This document shows positions 44,171 through 53,313 of a stretch of 64,000 bases of DNA, one piece after another. The stretch is taken from positions 124,001-188,000 of the forward strand of contig NZ_JANHMQ010000002.1 in NCBI RefSeq assembly GCF_024609325.1, in the 5' to 3' direction. The notes under the pieces were generated by a model. The model was given only the letters and a program-made list of their open reading frames with translations, ran no database searches and was not told the origin of the DNA. Position 1 is the first letter of the stretch; each line of letters starts with the position of its first letter. The stretch is from Geothrix fuzhouensis. Lineage in GTDB: Bacteria > Acidobacteriota > Holophagae > Holophagales > Holophagaceae. A program made the translations under genes and the position numbers.

Positions 44171-45778
44171 ATGCGGCATTGGTTCTGGATCTTGTTGATC
44201 GCCCTGGGGCTCCAGGCCCAAGAGGCCCGGATTCAGATCCTTGGGACTACGGATATGCATGGCCACGTGATGGCCGAGGATACCTTCAGCCTCCAGCCCG
44301 CCAATCTTGGCTGGGCGAAGATCGCCACCTTGATCCGCCGGCAGAAGGCCCTGAACCCCGACACGATCCTGGTGGATTGCGGCGACACGATCCAGGGCGA
44401 GCCCCTGAACTATGTCCGGAACACCCTGCGCCGGGATCTGCCCGAGCCCAACATGGCGATCATGAACGCCCTTGGCTATGCCGCCATGGCCGTGGGGAAC
44501 CATGAGTACGACTTCGGCTTGGATCTGCTGCGCGAGGTGGAGAAGCAGGCCAAGTTCCCCTTCTTGTCCGCCAACACCCTGACTGCCAAGGGAGGTCCGG
44601 CCTTTCCCACGCATGTCCTGGTGACCGTGGCCGGCGTGCGGGTGGCCCTGGTGGGGTTCACCACGCCGCGGACCGCGGTTCTGGCCGGACCCCGAAACGT
44701 GACTGACCTGACCTTCCAGGACATCGTGACCGCCGCCCGGGAACTGGTGCCCCGGTTGCGCGAGAAGGAGAAGGCCGATGTGGTGGTGGCCTTGGTCCAT
44801 TCGGGCCTGGGGAAGGTGGACGGCCGCCCGGGCGACGAGAACGCAGCCTTGCGTCTGGCGGACCAGGTGCCCGGCCTCGACGCCATCTTCACGGGCCACA
44901 CCCATCAAGCCATCCAGACGGAGCATAAGGGTGTGCTCATCCTCCAGGCCCAGGACTACGGGCGGGCGTTGGCGGTGGCGGACCTGAGCCTTCGGAAGGA
45001 GAAGGGCCGCTGGCGCGTGACCGCAACGCAGGGCCGCCTTCTCCGTCCCGAGGCCAGCACACCCGTGGACCCAGAGGTGCTGAGCCTGACGGCAGAACTC
45101 CGCGCCGCCACGGACCGTTACCTGGACACGGCGGCCACCAACCTGCTGGTGGACCTCGACAGCCGCTGGTCCCGCATGGAGGACACGCCGCTCATGCAGC
45201 TGCTCCACCAGGTCCAGCGGCAGGCCACGGGGGCCCAGTTGTCCGCCGCCGCCAGCCCCGGTTCCCGGCTCTTCATCCCCAAGGGCCCCACCAGCGTGCG
45301 GCAGTTCTATGCCCTGTCGCCCTATGAGAACCAGGTGGCCCGCATTCGCATCAATGGCGCTCAGCTCAAGGCCTACCTTGAACACGCAGCACGGCATTAC
45401 TCCTACAGCTGGGAGCCGGAACTCTACAATCGCGAGGTACCCATCCACGACTTCGACACGGTGGATGGCGTCACCTACGCGCTAAACCTGGGGCGACCCG
45501 CTGGCAGTCGAGTGGCCAATCTCAGCTTCCAAGGGCAGCCCGTGAAGCCTGAGCAAACCTTCACCTTGGCGCTCACCACCTACCGGCTGTGGGGCGGCGG
45601 GGGCTACATGGAGGCCATCGGCTTCAAGGGAACCCCGGACCTGGTGACCGAGGCCTCCCAGCGCAACCTGCTGCTGGCCTATGTCCTGGCCCGTCCCACG
45701 CTGAATCCGGGGATCACCAATGCGTGGCGAACCATCCCCTACCTGGACCGGGAGCGGGTGCTCAACCAAGCACGGTGA
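44171..45778 (+). CDS. 5'-nucleotidase / 2',3'-cyclic phosphodiesterase, exported
   Basis: The 535-residue protein has a signal peptide (MRHWFWILLIALGLQAQ) and the two domains of the UshA/CpdB family. The metallophosphatase domain shows ILGTTDMHGHV, VDCGDTIQGEP, AVGNHEYDFGLD and FTGHTHQA, all metal ligands present. The C-terminal substrate domain shows YALSPYENQVARIRINGAQLKAYLEHAA, DGVTYALNLGRPAGSRV and YRLWGGGGYM. It likely scavenges phosphate and nucleosides in the periplasm. GGAGG stands five bases before ATG 44171. It overlaps no neighbour and is divergent from the 43605-44069 gene. Confidence 0.92.
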   Translation: MRHWFWILLIALGLQAQEARIQILGTTDMHGHVMAEDTFSLQPANLGWAKIATLIRRQKALNPDTILVDCGDTIQGEPLNYVRNTLRRDLPEPNMAIMNALGYAAMAVGNHEYDFGLDLLREVEKQAKFPFLSANTLTAKGGPAFPTHVLVTVAGVRVALVGFTTPRTAVLAGPRNVTDLTFQDIVTAARELVPRLREKEKADVVVALVHSGLGKVDGRPGDENAALRLADQVPGLDAIFTGHTHQAIQTEHKGVLILQAQDYGRALAVADLSLRKEKGRWRVTATQGRLLRPEASTPVDPEVLSLTAELRAATDRYLDTAATNLLVDLDSRWSRMEDTPLMQLLHQVQRQATGAQLSAAASPGSRLFIPKGPTSVRQFYALSPYENQVARIRINGAQLKAYLEHAARHYSYSWEPELYNREVPIHDFDTVDGVTYALNLGRPAGSRVANLSFQGQPVKPEQTFTLALTTYRLWGGGGYMEAIGFKGTPDLVTEASQRNLLLAYVLARPTLNPGITNAWRTIPYLDRERVLNQAR

Positions 45779-45802
45779 ATGTCCAGCCCGACAAGGCCCG
45801 AG

Positions 45803-46702
45803 CTACTTGATCTTCACCAGCATCAGGCCGCCCTTGGGGTTCACGAACACGGCATCGGAATCCAGGATTCCCACGAGGATGTGGCTGTCGTCCAAGCCGG
45901 TGGGAAGGAATTCCAGGCCGTTGTGGGGCAGATCGAGCCGAGCCAGGACGAGGCCCTGAAAAGTGCCCCGTTGGACGGCGGGGATCTGGGAGGCCTTCAG
46001 GGCGGCGAGGATCACGCCCTTGCCCACCCACACGGCCAAGGGGCCACGGCTCAGGGTGTCGCCTTCCAGGCTAGGGGGGGGCGCCCCTTGGAAGAGCAGG
46101 GCAGTCTCGCCGATCTTGTGGCCGGTATTGGCATCCAGGATGCTGAGATTGAGGGCGTTCCCGTCGGCCATGAGGATGTTGCCGCTGTCATCCAGGGTGA
46201 GGGGGCGGCGATTCTGGGGGGTGGAGCCCTCCTTCCTCGTCGGCTTGGCCCCAAATGACCAGATCACCTCCGCATTGCGGAAGTCGCGCTTCTCGAGATA
46301 AGGCTCGGGGGTGCGGTAGGAAAGGATCATGCCTACGGCGTCCCAGCAGATGTCGCCGACTGGGGCGGGAAGCCGCTCGCTGCCCAGGCTCCGTCCCGTC
46401 CGATCGAGGTGGGTCAGCGTGGTGCCGTGGGCGACCCAGGCGGCGTTGCGGGGGTCGATCACCCAACGATCAGGCTCGCCATCGAGTTTCCCGAGGGGAA
46501 GGGTTCCCAGCAGGCCGCCGTCCCGCACCCAGGTGTGGAGGGCACGGCCCGGGGCATCGTAAAAAGTGAAGGAATCATCCTTGTCCTGCTTGGCCCAGCT
46601 GGCAGCCTTGGTAGCGGCATCCCAGCCTTGGGCGGAACCAGTTGCAGGGGCTAGGCAGAGCAGGGCGCCCAGGATGGACGCGTAGATAGGGAATGACCTC
46701 AC
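45803..46702 (-). CDS. Hypothetical exported beta-propeller-like protein
   Basis: The 299-residue product, started at GTG 46702 behind CGAGG, has a signal peptide (SILGALLCLAPATGSAQ). The rest is beta-rich with repeated D-x-x-G strands (WVIDPRNAAWVAHGTTLTHLDRTGRSLG, LTLDDSGNILMADGNALNLSILDANTG), reminiscent of a propeller. I do not recognise a named family. It ends head-to-head with the 5'-nucleotidase gene and lies 82 bp downstream of dxs. Confidence 0.7.
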   Translation of the reverse strand: MRSFPIYASILGALLCLAPATGSAQGWDAATKAASWAKQDKDDSFTFYDAPGRALHTWVRDGGLLGTLPLGKLDGEPDRWVIDPRNAAWVAHGTTLTHLDRTGRSLGSERLPAPVGDICWDAVGMILSYRTPEPYLEKRDFRNAEVIWSFGAKPTRKEGSTPQNRRPLTLDDSGNILMADGNALNLSILDANTGHKIGETALLFQGAPPPSLEGDTLSRGPLAVWVGKGVILAALKASQIPAVQRGTFQGLVLARLDLPHNGLEFLPTGLDDSHILVGILDSDAVFVNPKGGLMLVKIK

Positions 46703-46784
46703 GAGAGCCTCGGGGAAAGAGCACGCAGCCACGGCGGGTTGGGTCCAACCATAGGAATTCCGCGAGTCTTTCGCAAGGTATTAC

Positions 46785-48710
46785 TTAGATGTCACGGAAG
46801 AAATTCCGGATTCTGCTTTCAAGAAGCTGGGGGCTGAGGCCTTCTTCTTCCAATAGGCGCTTGGGATCGCCATGGTGGACCAAATGGTCGGCAACGGCAC
46901 ACCTCAGCAGCGGACGAGGCAGGCCAGCGTCCGCCAGGGACTCGGCCACGGCCCCGCCGAAGCCAGCGGGAGCGCAGCCTTCCTCAAGGGTCACGACGGC
47001 GCGGCAGCGGCTCGCCCAGGCGTGGATGAGCGCCTCGTCCATGGGTTTCACGAAGCGGGCGTTGATGACGGCACAGGAGATGCCGTCCGCCGCCAGGGCT
47101 TCCGCGATCTGTGAGGCCGGTTCCACCATGGCGCCCAGAGCGCAGAGCAGGAGATCGCTGCCTTCGCGCAGCAGCTCGCCTTTGCCCACGGGCAGGGCGG
47201 TGATGGGATCCTCGAGGGGGACGCCGAGGCCGTTCCCACGGGGGTACCGGAGGGCGGCTGGGTGGCCGCAGTAGAGGGCGGTCATGAGCATGCGCCGCAA
47301 CTCGTTCTCGTCCTTGGGGGCCATGAGGATGAGGTTGGGTAGGCAGCGCAGGTAGGCAATGTCGTAAAGTCCGTGGTGGGTGGGGCCGTCGGCGCCCACG
47401 ATGCCGGCCCGGTCCAGCGCGAAGGTCACGGGCAGATCCTGGATGCAGACGTCGTGGGCCACCTGGTCGAAGCCGCGCTGCAGGAAGGTACTGTAGATGG
47501 CGGCCACGGGCCGCATGCCCTGGGTCGCGAGGCCGGCGGCGAAGGTTACGGCGTGCTGTTCGGCGATGCCCACGTCGAAGCAGCGGTCGGGAAAGGCCTT
47601 CTGGAACAGGTTCAACCCCGTGCCGTCGAGCATGGCGGCCGTGATGCCGACGATCTTGTCGTCGTTCTTCGCCAACTCCACCAGAGCCTTGCCGAAGACG
47701 CTGGTGAAGCTCGGAGGCGCGGGCTTCGAAGGATCCCCCTGGATCTTGATGATCTCCCCGGATTCGGCGTCGAAGGCGGTGACACCATGCCACTTGAGGG
47801 GATCCAGCACGGCGGGCTCGTAGCCATAGCCCTTCTTGGTCTGCACGTGGAGCAGGACGGGACCTTCCTTCATCTTCTCCTTGGCCTCGGCCAGCGCCTT
47901 GGAGGTGGCGTTCACGTCGTGACCGTTCACGGGCCCGATATAACGGAAGCCCAGATCCTCGAAGAGCAGGCCGGGCACCATGAGGCGCTTGAAACTCTCC
48001 TCGCTCCACTTGGCGGCCTTGGCCACGCCCTTGCTGAGGCCCTCGAGGGGGATCGCCTTGATGGCATGCTCGATGCGGTCCCGCCAGCGCTGGTAGTACT
48101 GGCCGGATATGAGCTGATTGAGGTAGCCCTGCAGCGAACCCACGTTGGGGTTGATGCTCATGTCGTTGTCGTTGAGGATCACCAGGAACTTCTTCGTCTC
48201 CAGGTAGCCCGCCTGATTGAGCCCCTCGAAGGCCATCCCGGCGGTCATGGAGCCATCGCCGATCACGGCGATGCAGGCGTGATCCTGCTTCTGGATATCC
48301 CGCGCCTTGGCCATGCCGAGGGCCGCGGAGATGCTGGTGCTGGCGTGGCCCGCACCGAAGTGGTCATAGGGGCTCTCGTCGCGCTTGAGGAACCCGGAGA
48401 GACCGTGGTGCTGGCGCAGGGTCGGGAACCGGTCCTTCCGGCCCGTAAGGATCTTGTGCGGGTAGGCCTGGTGACCCACGTCCCACACGATGCGGTCCTG
48501 GAGGAAGTCGAAGTGGTGGAACAGGGCCACGGTCAGCTCGACCGTGCCGAGGTTGGAACTGAAATGGCCCCCGGTTTCGGAGACAGAGGCGATGATGAAA
48601 GCCCGCACCTCGGCGGCCAGGCGTTCGAGCTGGTCCGGGGTGAAGTGGCGGATCTGCTGGGGAGCCGTCAGGGAATCGAGCAGGGGGTACAAGCTGGCGG
48701 GGATCTCCAC
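46785..48710 (-). CDS. dxs: 1-deoxy-D-xylulose-5-phosphate synthase
   Basis: The 641-residue TPP enzyme makes DXP from pyruvate and glyceraldehyde 3-phosphate, the first step of the MEP pathway. Family blocks are IPASLYPLLDSLTAPQQIRHF near the start, DRIVWDVGHQAYPHKILTGR, GFLKRDESPYDHFGAGHASTSISAALGMA, VIGDGSMTAGMAFEGLN (TPP motif), DRAGIVGADGPTHHGLYDI and RYPRGNG. I place the start at GTG 48710, eight bases after the ispA stop; an upstream ATG would force a 76-bp overlap with ispA. The operon is xseB-ispA-dxs. Confidence 0.95.
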   Translation of the reverse strand: MEIPASLYPLLDSLTAPQQIRHFTPDQLERLAAEVRAFIIASVSETGGHFSSNLGTVELTVALFHHFDFLQDRIVWDVGHQAYPHKILTGRKDRFPTLRQHHGLSGFLKRDESPYDHFGAGHASTSISAALGMAKARDIQKQDHACIAVIGDGSMTAGMAFEGLNQAGYLETKKFLVILNDNDMSINPNVGSLQGYLNQLISGQYYQRWRDRIEHAIKAIPLEGLSKGVAKAAKWSEESFKRLMVPGLLFEDLGFRYIGPVNGHDVNATSKALAEAKEKMKEGPVLLHVQTKKGYGYEPAVLDPLKWHGVTAFDAESGEIIKIQGDPSKPAPPSFTSVFGKALVELAKNDDKIVGITAAMLDGTGLNLFQKAFPDRCFDVGIAEQHAVTFAAGLATQGMRPVAAIYSTFLQRGFDQVAHDVCIQDLPVTFALDRAGIVGADGPTHHGLYDIAYLRCLPNLILMAPKDENELRRMLMTALYCGHPAALRYPRGNGLGVPLEDPITALPVGKGELLREGSDLLLCALGAMVEPASQIAEALAADGISCAVINARFVKPMDEALIHAWASRCRAVVTLEEGCAPAGFGGAVAESLADAGLPRPLLRCAVADHLVHHGDPKRLLEEEGLSPQLLESRIRNFFRDI

Positions 48711-48718
48711 TTGGAGGC

Positions 48719-49606
48719 CTATTTCGCCCGCTGGGCCAGATACCGGGCCCAGGCTGCCAAAGACGTGCGATTGGGAAGGGTTGCTAGGTGACATAGGGCA
48801 TTCTCAGTGGCTTCACTCAGGGCCTTACGGGCGCCGTCCAGGCCCAGGAGCGAAGGGTAGGTGATCTTACCCCTGCCCGCATCCTTCCCGGCGCGCTTGC
48901 CCAGGTCCGCGTCAGTGGCAGTGGCGTCCAGGATGTCATCCTGGATCTGGAAGGCGAGCCCGATGGCTTCGCCGTAGGCGCGCAGCGCGGCCCGGTCCGC
49001 GGGTACCGCGCCGCCCAGCACCGCGCCGATCTCCAGCGAGGCGCGCAGGAGGGCGCCGGTCTTGAGGCGATGGATGAGGCGCAGATGCTCCAGGTCGTAG
49101 GTGGCGAGCGCCTCGCCTTCGAGGTCGAGCGCCTGGCCACCGGCCATGCCGCGCCAGCCGGCGCCCTCGGCCAGCAGGGCCAGGGCCTCGGCCCGTCGCA
49201 CCGGATCGAGGTCCGCCGAGGCCAGCACGCCGAAGGCCTCGGTGAGCAGCGCATCGCCTGCGAGGATGGCGTGGCCCTCCCCGAAGACTTTGTGGTTGGT
49301 GGGCCGGCCCCGCCGCAGGTCGTCGTCGTCCATGGCGGGGAGGTCGTCATGGATGAGGGAATAGGTGTGGACGTATTCCAGAGCCAGGGCCCCGGGGAGG
49401 GCCTGCTCCGCCGTGCCGCCCACGGCCTCGGCGGCCAGCAGGCAGAGGATCGGCCGCACGCGCTTGCCGCCGGCCTCCAGGCTGTAGCGCATGGCCTCGC
49501 CCAGGCGGGCGGCATCCCCCTTCTGGAGGGGGGCCGTGAGGGAGGCATCCAGCAGCGGGAGCAGGCGGTCCAGGTCGGCCTGGACCTGCGAGGCGGCCCC
49601 AGTCAT
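48719..49606 (-). CDS. ispA: Short-chain polyprenyl diphosphate synthase (farnesyl/geranylgeranyl)
   Basis: The 295-residue trans-prenyltransferase carries the first Asp-rich motif DDLPAMDDDD near residue 90 and the second QIQDDILD near residue 215, with GKRVRPILCLLAAEAVGG upstream. The two residues between the Asp pairs of the first motif follow the bacterial FPP synthase type. It condenses IPP and DMAPP. Its ATG overlaps the xseB stop by four bases, and dxs follows. Confidence 0.94.
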   Translation of the reverse strand: MTGAASQVQADLDRLLPLLDASLTAPLQKGDAARLGEAMRYSLEAGGKRVRPILCLLAAEAVGGTAEQALPGALALEYVHTYSLIHDDLPAMDDDDLRRGRPTNHKVFGEGHAILAGDALLTEAFGVLASADLDPVRRAEALALLAEGAGWRGMAGGQALDLEGEALATYDLEHLRLIHRLKTGALLRASLEIGAVLGGAVPADRAALRAYGEAIGLAFQIQDDILDATATDADLGKRAGKDAGRGKITYPSLLGLDGARKALSEATENALCHLATLPNRTSLAAWARYLAQRAK

Positions 49607-49842
49607 CGGGAATCTTTCGCGTCGTCCAGGGGATCCGCCCGGTACTCGCCGCCCAGGCCGGCCTTCAGGACTTCGACCCGGCGCTGGGCCTCGGCCAGCT
49701 GCTTCTGCAGGGCCTGGCTCAGCTGAACGCCTTCCTCGAAGCGGGCCAGGGCCTCTTCCAGGCTGAGGCTGCCGGACTCCAGCTGCTGCACCAGGGCCTC
49801 CAGCCGATCCAGGCCATCATCGAAGGAGGGTTGGGTGCTCAT
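49603..49842 (-). CDS. xseB: Exodeoxyribonuclease VII small subunit
   Basis: The 79-residue helical protein matches XseB: SFDDGLDRLEALVQQLESGSLSLEEALARFEEGVQLSQALQ, followed by a short acidic tail. It partners XseA, which is not in the window. Coupling with ispA and dxs is a common bacterial gene order. Confidence 0.93.
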   Translation of the reverse strand: MSTQPSFDDGLDRLEALVQQLESGSLSLEEALARFEEGVQLSQALQKQLAEAQRRVEVLKAGLGGEYRADPLDDAKDSR

Positions 49843-49858
49843 GGGGATTCCGAAGGAA

Positions 49859-49878
49859 GGGGCCCCGGAAGGGGCCCC
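49859..49878 (-). terminator. GC-rich hairpin between the 49886 gene and xseB
   Basis: GGGGCCCC (49859-49866) pairs with GGGGCCCC (49871-49878) around GGAA. No U tract follows, so it may only partly separate the two transcripts. Confidence 0.4.
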
Positions 49879-49885
49879 ACCCAGT

Positions 49886-50620
49886 CTACCGCTTCCCCTT
49901 CACGCTTTCCTTCATCTCCTTGCCCCCGTCCTTCATGGTGTAGTCCGAAGGCAGGGCCCAGGCGCTTTCAGGAATGGCGGTGGTGGCAATGGCGGTGGCT
50001 TCGGTGGTCACATCCATGCCCATGAGGCCGGTGATGTGGGTGCGGAGGGGCACGCCCTTGAGCTTGGCGGTTTCCTGGTAGACCCGCTTGAAGAGGGTGC
50101 CCATGGGGCCGGGGACCCGGTTCAGCATGGCCATGGACTTGGCGTAGTCCTTGATCGGGAACTGGAGGGAGGGATCCACGCTCAGCTCCTCCACCATCTT
50201 GCCGAGGGTGACTCGCACCTTCTTGCAGGGGCGGCCCAGGACGGTGTCGGTGCCCAAGGGCTCCACCTTCACCTCGGACACGTCGCCGAACATCATCCTC
50301 GTGACCATCTCAGGCATGCCGGCCATCTGATCCTCCAGGGCCTGCATGGTCTCCTGCATGTCCTTGAAGGTGAGCTTGGTGATGACCTTCTTCGCATGGT
50401 CGATGCTGTAGATGACCTCGTGGCCGTAGTCGACCAGACTGTCGAACTTTGAACCGGCGTGGTTGACCCGCATCCGCGTGGCGCTGAGGTACTGCACCTG
50501 GGCGCCATCCTTGGCCAGGGCACCCTTGCCCGTGACCTGGGAGGTGATGGTGAGATCGCCCGCGACCAGGTTGACCGCGGCAAGGGTCATCCCGAGGGCA
50601 AGAGCCAGAAGGGTGCGCAT
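49886..50620 (-). CDS. Exported protein of unknown function (DUF4412-like)
   Basis: The 244-residue protein has a signal peptide (MRTLLALALGMTLAAVNLVAG) and a beta-rich body with SQVTGKGALAKDGAQVQYLSATRMRV, then a KKVITKLTFKDMQ segment and VLGRPCKKVRVTLG. The pattern of a YLS-MR strand followed by a conserved Cys-Lys-Lys suggests a DUF4412-type, LolA-like barrel, a match I could not check. GGAGA precedes ATG 50620. It is divergent from the NtrC-type regulator. Confidence 0.75.
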   Translation of the reverse strand: MRTLLALALGMTLAAVNLVAGDLTITSQVTGKGALAKDGAQVQYLSATRMRVNHAGSKFDSLVDYGHEVIYSIDHAKKVITKLTFKDMQETMQALEDQMAGMPEMVTRMMFGDVSEVKVEPLGTDTVLGRPCKKVRVTLGKMVEELSVDPSLQFPIKDYAKSMAMLNRVPGPMGTLFKRVYQETAKLKGVPLRTHITGLMGMDVTTEATAIATTAIPESAWALPSDYTMKDGGKEMKESVKGKR

Positions 50621-50707
50621 GGGAATTCTCCGTTGAAGGAATCCGGTGAGCATACCCCGGGAACGCGTCTGGGGCCAGGTGGGGTACCTTCAAGGGTGGG
50701 GGTGGCC

Positions 50708-52078
50708 ATGGCCCGAGTCCTTGTGGTGGATGACAGCAAGGAGACGTGCGAGTTCCTCGAGGAGCTGCTGGGGACGATGGGCCTGGAAGTGACCAAGGCC
50801 ACGCATCCCGACCGGGCCATCGAGCTGCTGCACAAGGGGGACTTCGACCTGCTGCTGTCCGACATCAACCTGGAGGCCAAGAAGGATGGCCTGGACCTGC
50901 TGCGAGAGGCCAAGCCCCTGGGCGTGGACACCATCCTGCTGTCGGGCTTCGGTACGCTGGAAACCGCCATCGAGGCTGTGCGGGAGGGCGCCTTCGACTT
51001 CCTCAGCAAGCCCTGGAACAACGAGGAACTGAAGGCCCTGGTGACCCGGGCCCTCGCCCGGCGGCAGTCCGCCGGCCAGGGTGGGACGCAGGACGCCTCC
51101 CCCAAGGCCAGGCGCAGCCTCATGATCGGTTCCAGCCCCAAGATGATGGCGGTCTACAAGACCATCGCCAGCCTCCAGAACAGCCGGGCCACCGTGCTCA
51201 TCACGGGAGAGAGCGGCACGGGCAAGGAACTGGTGGCCCGGAGCATCCACCTGTCCAGCGATCGCCGGGACCGCGCTTTCGTGGCGGTGAACTGCGGCGC
51301 GCTGACGGAAACTTTGCTGGAATCCGAGCTCTTCGGCCATGTGAAGGGCTCCTTCACCGGCGCCGTGAACGAAAAGCCCGGTCTGTTCGAGGAGGCCTCC
51401 GGCGGCACCATCTTCCTGGACGAGATCGGGGAAACGAGCCCCAGCTTCCAGGTCCGGTTGCTCCGAGTGCTCCAGGAGCAGGAGATCCGCCGCGTGGGTG
51501 GCAACAAGACCATCAAGGTGGATTCCCGGGTCATCGCCGCCACCAACCGGGACCTCCAGCAGATGGTGAAGGCCGGAACCTTCCGCGAGGACCTCTACTA
51601 CCGGCTGAGCGTGGTCGAGCTGGCCGTGCCGCCCCTCCGGGAGCGGGGGGAGGATGTGGACGCACTGCTGGACCATTTCCTGGCCGAGTTCGGGCAGAAG
51701 GATCAGCAGACCTATCGTCTGCATCCCGAAGCACGGCGCGTGCTTCAGGCCTATTCCTGGCCGGGCAATGTGCGCGAGCTGAGCAATGCCGTGGAGAACC
51801 TGACCCAGCTGAGCCGGGGCCGCGAGATCACGGTGGACGACCTCTCGGCCAAAATCCAGGCCGACGTGCTCAAGCGGGCCCTGCTTCGGCCCGAACCCAC
51901 CGAGGGTACCCCTTCCCTGATCGAGGACTGGCCTTCCCTGGACGAGCTGGAGCGCCGCTACATCCAGATCCTGGTGGGCCGGCACAAAGAGAAGCAGCGC
52001 ATCGCGGAGATCCTGGGTGTGGACCGGACCACCCTGTACCGGAAGCTGAAGCGGTACGGATTCCACGAGGGCGAGTAA
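50708..52078 (+). CDS. Sigma-54-dependent response regulator (NtrC family)
   Basis: The 456-residue protein has a receiver domain (acidic D8-D9, phosphoacceptor D52 in LLSDINL, Lys in LSKPWN), then an AAA+ activator domain (Walker A GESGTGKE, GSFTGA in the sigma-54 contact loop in place of the usual GAFTGA, Walker B GGTIFLDEIGE, arginine segment FREDLYYRLSV). It ends with a Fis-type HTH (QRIAEILGVDRTTLYRKLKRYG). No cognate histidine kinase is next to it. Just downstream a sigma-54-like promoter precedes the Lys/Ala-rich repeat gene, its most obvious local target. The Ser variant in the GAFTGA loop is found in some functional activators. Confidence 0.94.
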   Translation: MARVLVVDDSKETCEFLEELLGTMGLEVTKATHPDRAIELLHKGDFDLLLSDINLEAKKDGLDLLREAKPLGVDTILLSGFGTLETAIEAVREGAFDFLSKPWNNEELKALVTRALARRQSAGQGGTQDASPKARRSLMIGSSPKMMAVYKTIASLQNSRATVLITGESGTGKELVARSIHLSSDRRDRAFVAVNCGALTETLLESELFGHVKGSFTGAVNEKPGLFEEASGGTIFLDEIGETSPSFQVRLLRVLQEQEIRRVGGNKTIKVDSRVIAATNRDLQQMVKAGTFREDLYYRLSVVELAVPPLRERGEDVDALLDHFLAEFGQKDQQTYRLHPEARRVLQAYSWPGNVRELSNAVENLTQLSRGREITVDDLSAKIQADVLKRALLRPEPTEGTPSLIEDWPSLDELERRYIQILVGRHKEKQRIAEILGVDRTTLYRKLKRYGFHEGE

Positions 52079-52184
52079 CCCATGGCAGGGGCCAAGGCCG
52101 TCGCACCCTGCGACAAGTTGCAGAACGCAACGCTACGGGCTGATCACCAGAAACAATAAGATGCCCTTTTGCAGTAATTATATG

Positions 52185-52201
52185 TTGGCCTGGATCGTGC
52201 A
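52185..52201 (+). promoter_or_regulatory. Candidate sigma-54 promoter of the repeat-protein gene
   Basis: TTGGCCTGGATCGTGCA has the diagnostic GG (52187-52188) and GC (52199-52200) separated by exactly 10 bp. The flanks match YTGGC and TGCW reasonably, although the -12 element lacks the second T. Transcription would start near 52212, about 40 bp before the ATG. Confidence 0.5.
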
Positions 52202-52250
52202 TATTTGGGCTCACTTCCGGCCGTGCCGGATCCACCCAGGGAGAACCCCC

Positions 52251-53231
52251 ATGAACAAGCTTGCTGCGCTGCTCGTCGCTGCCGCTCTGATCAGCCCCGT
52301 TTTCGCGGAAGAGGCGAAGAAGCCTGAAGCGAAGAAGGTCGAGACCAAGAAGGTCGAGAAAAAGGCTGAGAAGAAGGTCGAACCCAAGAAGGCCATGACC
52401 GCCGAGGAGAAGAAGGCCGAGGCCGCTCCCAAGGCCGAGAAGAAGGCTGAAGCCGCCCCCAAGGCCGAGAAGAAGGCCAAGAAGCACGCGAAGAAGGCCG
52501 CCAAGAAGGCCGAGCCCGCCGCTCCTGCCGCCGAGAAGAAGGCCATGACCGCCGAAGAGAAGAAGGCCGAGGCCGCTCCCAAGGCTGAGAAGAAGGCTGC
52601 CAAGAAGGCCGAGAAGAAGGCTGAGAAGAAGGCCGAGGCCAAGAAGGCCATGACCGCCGAAGAGAAGAAGGCTGAAGCTGCCCCCAAGGCCGAGAAGAAG
52701 GCTGAAGCTGCCCCCAAGGCCGAGAAGAAGGCCAAGAAGCACGCGAAGAAGGCTGCCAAGAAGGCCGAGCCCGCCGCTCCTGCCGCCGAGAAGAAGGCCA
52801 TGACTGCCGAAGAGAAGAAGGCTGAAGCCGCTCCCAAGGCTGAGAAGAAGGCTGAGAAGAAGGCTGCCAAGAAGGCCGAGAAGAAGGCCGAGAAGAAGGC
52901 CGAGGCCAAGAAGGCCATGACCGCCGAAGAGAAGAAGGCTGAAGCTGCCCCCAAGGCTGAGAAGAAGGCCAAGAAGCACGCGAAGAAAGCTGCCAAGAAG
53001 GCCGAGCCCGCTGCTCCTGCCGCCGAGAAGAAGGCCATGACCGCCGAAGAGAAGAAGGCTGAAGCCGCTCCCAAGGCTGAGAAGAAGGCTGCCAAGAAGG
53101 CTGAGAAGAAGGCCGAGGCCAAGAAGGCCATGACCGCCGAAGAGAAGAAGGCTGAAGCTGCCCCCAAGGCCGAGAAGAAGGCCAAGAAGGCTGCCAAGAA
53201 GGCCGAAAAGAAGGAAGAGGCCAAGAAGTAA
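52251..53231 (+). CDS. Exported Lys/Ala/Glu-rich repeat protein
   Basis: The 326-residue precursor starts with a Sec signal peptide (MNKLAALLVAAALISPVFAE), and almost all the rest is Lys, Ala and Glu. Seven copies of a unit beginning AMTAEEKKAEAAPKAEKK occur from residue 48 on. They alternate between a form ending KKHAKKAAKKAEPAAPAAEKK-like sequence and one ending KKAEKKAEAKK, so a larger two-unit repeat has been duplicated. The sequence is strongly helix-prone and basic, like the tail of histone H1, but export argues against chromatin binding. GGGAGA precedes the ATG. Possible roles are binding of polyanions at the surface or a structural rod (inference). A sigma-54-type promoter lies upstream. 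Confidence 0.82.
   Translation: MNKLAALLVAAALISPVFAEEAKKPEAKKVETKKVEKKAEKKVEPKKAMTAEEKKAEAAPKAEKKAEAAPKAEKKAKKHAKKAAKKAEPAAPAAEKKAMTAEEKKAEAAPKAEKKAAKKAEKKAEKKAEAKKAMTAEEKKAEAAPKAEKKAEAAPKAEKKAKKHAKKAAKKAEPAAPAAEKKAMTAEEKKAEAAPKAEKKAEKKAAKKAEKKAEKKAEAKKAMTAEEKKAEAAPKAEKKAKKHAKKAAKKAEPAAPAAEKKAMTAEEKKAEAAPKAEKKAAKKAEKKAEAKKAMTAEEKKAEAAPKAEKKAKKAAKKAEKKEEAKK
52392..53228 (+). repeat. Tandem coding repeats in the Lys/Ala-rich gene
   Basis: Seven imperfect units, each opening with codons for AMTAEEKKAEAAPKAEKK, make up the gene from 52392 on. Near-identity at DNA level between alternate units suggests recent expansion by recombination, so copy number probably varies between strains. Confidence 0.85.
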
Positions 53232-53251
53232 CAGGCTTCACCGGTTTGTGG

Positions 53252-53280
53252 GAAAGCGGGCTTCGGCCCGCTTTCTCGTG
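53252..53280 (+). terminator. Terminator with UUCG tetraloop
   Basis: GAAAGCGGG (53252-53260) pairs with CCCGCTTTC (53267-53275), closing a C-UUCG-G loop. It follows the repeat-protein gene by 20 bp. The U tract is short. Confidence 0.7.
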
Positions 53281-53313
53281 TACGGCTTTCCGGGGCGCGA
53301 TCCCGAGGCCATG

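Noticed and set aside
52211-53241. Two long frames antisense to the Lys/Ala-rich gene
   Set aside because: Repetitive codons leave all frames open. The antisense products are low-complexity and have no start signals.
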